The notes below the pieces were generated by a model, which saw only the letters and a list, made by a program, of their open reading frames with translations, did not search any database and was not told where the DNA came from. 17,910 bases of DNA from an uncultured Anaerotruncus sp. (GTDB taxonomy: Bacteria > Bacillota > Clostridia > Oscillospirales > CAG-272). The position numbers and the translations under genes are program-made. Positions within the stretch are counted from its first letter, which is position 1. Every line of letters starts with the position of its first letter. Below are positions 12,948 to 17,910 of this stretch, one piece after another. The stretch lies in NCBI GenBank assembly GCA_905210995.1, contig CAJLZE010000045.1, positions 1 through 17,910 on the forward strand, given 5' to 3'.

Positions 12948-12976
12948 ATTCTACCGCAAAAGCGGTGATTTGTCAA
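12948..12976 (-). promoter_or_regulatory. Sigma-A promoter of tRNA-Gly
   Basis: Perfect TTGACA (12971-12976), 17-nt spacer, TAGAAT (12948-12953) on the minus strand, nine bases before the mature 5' end. An inverted repeat ACCGC-AAAA-GCGGT (12953-12966) lies in the spacer. Confidence 0.85.
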
Positions 12977-13029
12977 CCCCCGAATTTGTTTTTTTACACG
13001 TCACACAAGAAAGGATATTGAATACGGCA

Positions 13030-13941
13030 ATGAGACTTGCAACTTCGACCTGTATTTTTCCCTCCAAGCGCGAGGGCGGCAGGACATCCCTTGAGGAGTC
13101 GATCCGTCTTTGCTATGATTGCGGCTTCCGCGTTATAGACCTCAACTTCTGCTCTGCATCGAATCCGAAGAGCGGCAGCGAGCTCGTCGGCGACGATTGG
13201 GAGCGCAATGTCGATCACCTCGGCGAGCTTGCCGCCGAGCTCGGTATAACCTACAATCAGTCACACGCGCCCTACGACTCCAACCTCTACCGTCCCGAGC
13301 AGAAGATCTCCGACGAATACCGTGCGTTTTACGCCGAGGGCGTTCGCCGCTCGATAATCGCAAGCGCGAAGCTCGGCGTTCGCTATGTCACGACACACGC
13401 GCAGACGGCGACCGAAAACGACGAAATGGGCTTTGAGGAGAATATGCGCGCCAACATCCACTTCTATACGCCGCTCCTTGAGCTTGCAAAGAAGTGGGGA
13501 ACGGGTATTTCCATCGAAAATATGGCTGAATTCCATCCGCAAAAGACCAAACACCGCTTCACGGCGACGGTGGAAGAGCAGATAGCCATAATCGACGCGC
13601 TGGGCGATCCCGTCTCCTGCCGCGCAACATGGGATTTCGGTCACGCGGAGCTTGTCTACCGTGACCAGGCAAAGCAGCTCCGCAAGCTCGGCTCGCGCCT
13701 CTGCTCCACGCACGTTCAGGAGAACCGCGGTCTCAACGACGACCACTTTCTCCCCTATGTGCGCGGCAACACGGCGTGGGAGGTCCTTATGCCCCTGCTC
13801 AAGGAAATGAATTACGACGGCGACTTCACCTACGAGGTACACGGCTTCTACAATTCCATTCCGCAGGCGCTGCGTCCCGCAGCAGGCAGGCTGGGCTTTG
13901 AGATCGGCTCATATCTTATGAGTCTTTACGAAAAAGCCTGA
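13030..13941 (+). CDS. Sugar phosphate isomerase/epimerase-like TIM barrel (xylose isomerase-like superfamily)
   Basis: 303 aa from the ATG at 13030. The frame is open further upstream, but that part runs into the tRNA promoter; AAAGGA lies 14 nt before this ATG, rather far, so the start is only probable. The fold is that of AP-endonuclease-2/xylose-isomerase-like enzymes, which use a divalent metal to isomerise or epimerise sugars, sugar acids or inositol derivatives in the cytosol. Candidate metal/catalytic residues: H79 in QSHAPYD, H123 in TTHAQT, E163 in SIENM, D202 and H205 in WDFGHAE, H228 in STHVQEN, E269 in YEVHG. This set is complete, so the enzyme is probably active; the substrate cannot be told. 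pgcA follows 70 bp downstream, possibly in the same transcript. Confidence 0.82.
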   Translation: MRLATSTCIFPSKREGGRTSLEESIRLCYDCGFRVIDLNFCSASNPKSGSELVGDDWERNVDHLGELAAELGITYNQSHAPYDSNLYRPEQKISDEYRAFYAEGVRRSIIASAKLGVRYVTTHAQTATENDEMGFEENMRANIHFYTPLLELAKKWGTGISIENMAEFHPQKTKHRFTATVEEQIAIIDALGDPVSCRATWDFGHAELVYRDQAKQLRKLGSRLCSTHVQENRGLNDDHFLPYVRGNTAWEVLMPLLKEMNYDGDFTYEVHGFYNSIPQALRPAAGRLGFEIGSYLMSLYEKA

Positions 13942-14011
13942 TCCACCCGTATCATCCGACCTCACGGTGCATAAACTTTCTTCAGTTGTTTTTTGAAAGG
14001 AGCGGTGCAAA

Positions 14012-15691
14012 ATGACCGCAAAAGAAATTTTTGATATCTGGTACAGACACGACGGGCTTGAGCCGTCGGTGAGAGCCGAGCTTGAGCGTATAAAGGATGA
14101 CCCCTCGGCGATAGAGGACTGCTTCGGCACCGAGCTTGCCTTCGGCACGGCGGGGCTGCGCGGCGTCCTCGGCGCGGGTCCCGGCAGAATGAACGTTTAC
14201 ACGGTCAGCCGTGCAAGCGCGGGATACGCCGCGTATATAGCGTCAAAGGGTGCGGACGCCCGCCGTCGCGGTGTCGTCATAGCGCACGACAACCGCCGTA
14301 TGTCCCGTGAGTTCGCGCTCACGACCGCGGGCGTGTTTGCCGCGCACGGCGTTCACGCATGGCTGTTCGCTTCGCTTCGCCCCACCCCCGAGCTTTCCTT
14401 TGCCGTGCGTTACCTCGGCGCGGCGGGCGGCGTTATGATAACGGCGTCGCACAATCCGCCCGAGTACAACGGCTACAAGATCTACAATTCCGAGGGCTGC
14501 CAGTGCGGCCTTGACGAGACAGCCCGTGTCATCGACTGCATATCCGAGGTGGGCGATCCTCTTGACATCCCCTCTCTCGGTATCGACGAGGCAGCGGGGC
14601 TTATCGGTATACTTGACGGCAGCATCGACGAGGAATACTACCGCGCCGTAGAGTCGATCTCTCTGCGCCGCGTGGATGCGGGCGACCTTCGCGTTGTTTA
14701 CTCTCCGCAGCACGGAACTGGCAATGTCCCCGTGCGCCGCGTGCTTGCCGATCTCGGGTATGATGTCGTCCCCGTTGAGGCGCAGTGCACGCCCGATCCC
14801 GATTTTTCGGCGACGAAAAGCCCGAACCCCGAGTCTCCGCTCGCATACGAGGCGGCGCTTGAGCTGGCGGACAAGGTGAACGCCGATATCGTCATCACCA
14901 CGGACCCGGACTGCGACCGTCTCGGCGTTGCGGCGCGCGGCGGCGACGGCAAGCTGAAGCTTATGACGGGCAACCAGTCCGGCGCGGTCCTTATCGAATA
15001 TATACTTTCCGCTCACCGCTCCATGGGCACCATGCCCGAAAAGCCGGTGATGGTCAACACGATAGTTACCTCCGACCTCGGCGACCGCATCTGCGAGTCA
15101 TACGATGTAAAGGTCGAAAAAACGCTGACCGGCTTCAAGTTCATCGGCGAGCGCATAGCGCGCCATCTTGCCGCACACGACGCAAACTACGTTTTCGGCT
15201 ATGAAGAGAGCTACGGCTGCCTTATCGGCACCTTTGTGCGCGATAAGGATGCAACGCAGGCATCTTTAATGCTCTGCGAGGCTGCGGCGTATTACAAGGC
15301 GCAGGGCAAGACACTTATCGACGTGCTGAACGGACTTTATGCCCGCTTTGGATTTTACCTTGACACGCAGTCGAACTTCTTCTTCCGCGGTGCCGACGGT
15401 CAGAAGAAGATAGCCGCGCTGACGGCAGGGCTCCGCCGCGAGCATCCCGCAGAGGTCGCGGGGGCAAGGCTCGTCCGTCTTGAGGATTATCTTTCCGACG
15501 AGACGCAGGCAGAGGGCTTTCCGAAGTCCGACGTGCTGAGATTCGTGTTCTCGGACGGCTGCTGGGTCGCCGTGCGTCCCTCAGGTACCGAGCCGAAGTG
15601 CAAATTCTATTATTGCGTCCGTGCCGCGGGAGAGGCGGAAGCAAGCGAAAAGCTTGCGGCGCTCAAGGCGGCGTTCGAGCCCAAGGACTGA
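14012..15691 (+). CDS. pgcA: Phosphoglucomutase (phospho-sugar mutase, PgcA type)
   Basis: 559 aa, the size of Bacillus PgcA, an alpha-phosphoglucomutase that interconverts glucose-6-phosphate and glucose-1-phosphate for UDP-glucose and glycan/lipid synthesis in the cytosol. The four domains are marked in order: phosphoserine loop TASHNPPEYNGYK at 144-156 (S146), metal loop TDPDCDR at 298-304 (D299, D301, D303), sugar-binding loop GYEESYG at 397-403, and phosphate-binding RPSGTEPK at 523-530. The N-terminal FGTAGLRG and GRMNVYTV segments resemble PgcA closely. AAAGGAG lies nine nucleotides before the ATG. A terminator follows 30 bp after the stop. Phosphomannomutase activity is possible in addition. 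Confidence 0.93.
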   Translation: MTAKEIFDIWYRHDGLEPSVRAELERIKDDPSAIEDCFGTELAFGTAGLRGVLGAGPGRMNVYTVSRASAGYAAYIASKGADARRRGVVIAHDNRRMSREFALTTAGVFAAHGVHAWLFASLRPTPELSFAVRYLGAAGGVMITASHNPPEYNGYKIYNSEGCQCGLDETARVIDCISEVGDPLDIPSLGIDEAAGLIGILDGSIDEEYYRAVESISLRRVDAGDLRVVYSPQHGTGNVPVRRVLADLGYDVVPVEAQCTPDPDFSATKSPNPESPLAYEAALELADKVNADIVITTDPDCDRLGVAARGGDGKLKLMTGNQSGAVLIEYILSAHRSMGTMPEKPVMVNTIVTSDLGDRICESYDVKVEKTLTGFKFIGERIARHLAAHDANYVFGYEESYGCLIGTFVRDKDATQASLMLCEAAAYYKAQGKTLIDVLNGLYARFGFYLDTQSNFFFRGADGQKKIAALTAGLRREHPAEVAGARLVRLEDYLSDETQAEGFPKSDVLRFVFSDGCWVAVRPSGTEPKCKFYYCVRAAGEAEASEKLAALKAAFEPKD

Positions 15692-15721
15692 GCATCTCGC
15701 CGACAGGCGGCGCATATATCA

Positions 15722-15758
15722 GGGGAATGCTTCATTAAAGTGAGGCATTCCCCGTTTT
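15722..15758 (+). terminator. Intrinsic terminator after pgcA
   Basis: GGGGAATGC (15722-15730) pairs with GCATTCCCC (15745-15753). Five inner pairs (two G-T) extend the stem to 14 bp with a TAAA loop; GTTTTCTTCTT follows. Confidence 0.92.
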
Positions 15759-15762
15759 CTTC

Positions 15763-15791
15763 TTGACTGGCGGCGCGATATGTGGTATCAT
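15763..15791 (+). promoter_or_regulatory. Sigma-A promoter of the dusB operon
   Basis: TTGACT (15763-15768), 17-nt spacer, TATCAT (15786-15791), directly after the pgcA terminator and about 37 bp before the dusB ATG. Confidence 0.7.
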
Positions 15792-15827
15792 TATACTGAT
15801 AAAGTATAAGATGCACAGGAACGGATA

Positions 15828-16829
15828 ATGAAGATAAAAGAAATCGACATTCCGCACGGGCTCATGCTTTGCCCGATGGCGGGAGTCAGCGACCGTGCCT
15901 TTCGCCTCATATGTGCCGAAAACGGCGCCGAGTATGCCGTTACCGAAATGGTGTCCGCCAAGGCGCTCGTTTATGAGCAGCGGGGAAGGGCGGGAACGCC
16001 GATACGCACCGCGCCGCTCTGCCGTGTGGACGACGGCATACCGACGGCGGTACAGCTTTTCGGAGCGGAGCCGGAATTCATGCGCGAGGCGGCGCGGCTC
16101 ATCTCCACCGGCGAATACCGCGGCTTTTGCGGCAGGCTGCCGGCGGCGATAGACATAAACATGGGCTGCCCCGTGCGCAAGGTAACGTCAAACGGAGAGG
16201 GCTCGTCGCTCATGCGCGACCCCGAAAAAGCAGCTGCCGTAACGGCTGCGGCGGTCGAGGGAGCCGACGGGAGAATGCCGGTGACCGTCAAAATACGCGC
16301 GGGATGGGACTCGGCGCACATAAACGCACCCGAGGTCGCGCGCGCTGTCGAGGCGGCAGGGGCTGCGGCTCTGTGCGTTCATGCGCGCACGCGCGAGCAG
16401 CTCTACGCACCGGGGATAGACCCAGACGTTATAGCCCGCGTGAAGGAGGCTGTAACGGTGCCCGTTTTCGGCAACGGAGATATAACGACCGCCGACGACG
16501 CGGTGAATATGAAAAAAGCGACAGGCTGCGACGGCGTGGGCATCGCACGCGGCGCTATCGGCGACCCGTGGCTGTTCGGGCGCATAGCTGCGGCATTTGA
16601 CGGCAGAGATTTTACCGAGCCGACGCCCGAGGAGCTTATCGGAACGGCGATACGCCATGCGCGCCTCACCGTTGAGTTCAAGGGCGAGAAACGCGGAATC
16701 GCCGAGGCAAAGCCTCAGATAGCGCGGTATATCAGGGGCGTGCCGGGAGCCGTAAAGCTGCGCGACGGGATAATTCGCGCCGCAACGCTTGACGAGGTCG
16801 AGGAAAAGCTGCGCTCCCTGCTTTCGTAA
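15828..16829 (+). CDS. dusB: tRNA-dihydrouridine synthase DusB
   Basis: 333 aa, typical for the bacterial NifR3/DusB group, FMN-dependent enzymes that reduce specific uridines in the tRNA D loop using NADPH. The TIM barrel opens with LCPMAGVSDRAFR (14-26), the FMN-binding start. The catalytic cysteine is C114 in DINMGCPVRKV. Further motifs are TVKIRAGW, CVHARTREQLY, the FMN-phosphate loop GNGDI and GIARGAIGDPWLF. The C-terminal helical domain (about 245-333) is present. AGGA lies seven nucleotides before the ATG. The MFS gene begins 21 bp after the stop, so they form an operon; no functional link is obvious. Confidence 0.94.
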   Translation: MKIKEIDIPHGLMLCPMAGVSDRAFRLICAENGAEYAVTEMVSAKALVYEQRGRAGTPIRTAPLCRVDDGIPTAVQLFGAEPEFMREAARLISTGEYRGFCGRLPAAIDINMGCPVRKVTSNGEGSSLMRDPEKAAAVTAAAVEGADGRMPVTVKIRAGWDSAHINAPEVARAVEAAGAAALCVHARTREQLYAPGIDPDVIARVKEAVTVPVFGNGDITTADDAVNMKKATGCDGVGIARGAIGDPWLFGRIAAAFDGRDFTEPTPEELIGTAIRHARLTVEFKGEKRGIAEAKPQIARYIRGVPGAVKLRDGIIRAATLDEVEEKLRSLLS

Positions 16830-16850
16830 TGAAACTGTGAGGTGAACGGT

Positions 16851-17910
16851 ATGACGACAAACGAAAATCATCGCGGGCGGCTGTTTGCTGCCGTTGCCGT
16901 CCCGGGCGGACGGACATCGGCGCTGCTCGTTTACACGCTCTCGCACGCCGCGGTCGATCTTGCCTGCGGGTATATCCTTTATTCGATGTACCGCGCGGGC
17001 GCTATGCCCGTCGGCAGAACGGTGCTTTTGTTTTTGCTTTACAACACGCTCGCGTTCGGGCTTCAGATCGTATTCGGCGCGGTCTGCGACCGTTTCGGAG
17101 GCTGCCGCCTGACGGCTGTCCTTGGCTGCCTTTCCACGGTGATCGGAGTCACGGTCGGCTCGTCGGCTCCCGTGCTCGCCGTGCTGCTTGTCGGCGTCGG
17201 GAACGCCGCGTTCCATACCGGTGGGGGCTGCGACACGCTTTTGCACACCGACGGTATGACGGGAAGCGGCATATTCGTCTCCTCCGGTGCGCTCGGGCTT
17301 GCCATTGGAGCGCGTCTCGGCTCATTGGGGGCGTTCCCGGCTTATGCCGTCACCGTTATGCTGCTTTTTGCGGCGGTGTCGATAGCCGTATTCTGCGGCG
17401 ATACATATTCCGACGGCACGCCCGCGCCGGTGTTCCGCACCGCGCCGCAAAAGCCCGTAGGGAGAGGAAAATTACGTATCCCGTATCTTGAAGGCACCGC
17501 TGCCGCGGTCGCGGTCTGCATTTTTGCGATAACCGTGCGCTCATACACCGGCTTTGCGGCGCCCTCACCCGGATTTTCGGGAAAATTCGCATTCATTTAT
17601 GTCCCGTTCTGCGCATTTGCGGGCAAGCTGGCGGGCGGAGTGCTTTCCGATCTCATCGGCGCGCGCCGTGTGGGAGTGATCTCGCTTTTGCTGTCCGCTC
17701 CGCTCTTCCTGCTTGGCGCCGACCGCGGGATATTCTTTCTTGCCGCCGTGTTTTTCTTTAATTTTGCGATGCCGATCACGCTTTGCACCGTTGCGCGGCG
17801 CCTCGTGGGACATGAAGGCTTTGCCTTCGGGCTTAATACGCTTGCACTGCTCGTCGGCTATATAGTTTCGCGCGCGGCTCTGCCCATCACAGCCGCAAAG
17901 ATAGCGGCTG
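16851..17910 (+). CDS. MFS transporter, 3' end beyond the window
   Basis: An open frame of at least 353 codons running off the right edge. ATG at 16851 is preceded by GAGGTG six nucleotides upstream. The product is mostly hydrophobic helices, about ten within the window. The two-fold MFS signature is visible: GAVCDRFGGCR (about 77-87) after the second helix and GGVLSDLIGARR (about 264-275) at the matching place in the second half. The first helix carries LSHAAVDLACG, which faintly recalls the fosmidomycin-resistance (Fsr) branch. This supports a drug/small-molecule exporter guess, with low certainty. It is co-transcribed with dusB. Confidence 0.85.
   Translation, partial: MTTNENHRGRLFAAVAVPGGRTSALLVYTLSHAAVDLACGYILYSMYRAGAMPVGRTVLLFLLYNTLAFGLQIVFGAVCDRFGGCRLTAVLGCLSTVIGVTVGSSAPVLAVLLVGVGNAAFHTGGGCDTLLHTDGMTGSGIFVSSGALGLAIGARLGSLGAFPAYAVTVMLLFAAVSIAVFCGDTYSDGTPAPVFRTAPQKPVGRGKLRIPYLEGTAAAVAVCIFAITVRSYTGFAAPSPGFSGKFAFIYVPFCAFAGKLAGGVLSDLIGARRVGVISLLLSAPLFLLGADRGIFFLAAVFFFNFAMPITLCTVARRLVGHEGFAFGLNTLALLVGYIVSRAALPITAAKIAA

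Noticed and set aside
14243..15016. 257-codon minus-strand open frame
   Set aside because: Antisense to pgcA, whose catalytic motifs are complete.
16188..17246. 352-codon open frame on the minus strand
   Set aside because: It lies antisense to dusB and the MFS gene, both of which have clear motifs, promoters and ribosome binding sites; its peptide is arginine/alanine-rich and matches nothing.

Overview
The window looks like a chromosomal segment from a GC-rich, anaerobic, spore-forming gut clostridium (Oscillospiraceae/Eubacteriales-like). The evidence is AGGAG-type ribosome binding sites, near-consensus sigma-A promoters, a CIRCE operator, a SpoVM homologue, an anaerobe-type peroxide/oxygen defence set (flavodiiron protein, reverse rubrerythrin, PerR), and BspA-type leucine-rich and Listeria-Bacteroides repeats on a surface protein. 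This placement is an inference; no marker gene fixes the species.

Layout. Nearly everything left of about 10.3 kb reads on the minus strand and nearly everything right of 11.3 kb on the plus strand. From the left: (i) an unknown 178-aa gene downstream of a ribulose/allulose-phosphate 3-epimerase; (ii) a small heat-shock protein with its own terminator and one good plus one degenerate CIRCE element upstream; (iii) a two-gene operon (6067 to 2197) of large membrane-anchored proteins that both combine an SGNH-hydrolase-like domain with BspA-type leucine-rich repeats, but in opposite domain order; (iv) a small plus-strand operon of two microproteins, a 50-aa membrane protein and a 30-aa SpoVM; (v) a minus-strand oxidative-stress block, fprA - perR - pgeF - reverse rubrerythrin - small membrane protein. 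fprA and perR each have a perfect TTGACA-17-TATAAT promoter with a Fur/PerR-type box at the expected transcription start.

The stretch 10277-11298 has no convincing gene. It holds the fprA promoter, a three-copy 24-bp tandem repeat, palindromic repeat-like hairpins and short dispersed repeat pairs.

Right part: a cytoplasmic type I phosphodiesterase/nucleotide pyrophosphatase-like enzyme; a structured 255-nt gap ending in a strong hairpin shared with the terminator of a minus-strand tRNA-Gly(CCC); a sugar-phosphate isomerase/epimerase-like TIM barrel; phosphoglucomutase PgcA; a terminator; then DusB and an MFS transporter that runs off the end of the window.

The most unusual item is the pair of adjacent SGNH/LRR proteins with swapped domain order. 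The easiest genes to miss are spoVM and its membrane-protein partner. The tightest regulatory story is the PerR-box promoter pair.
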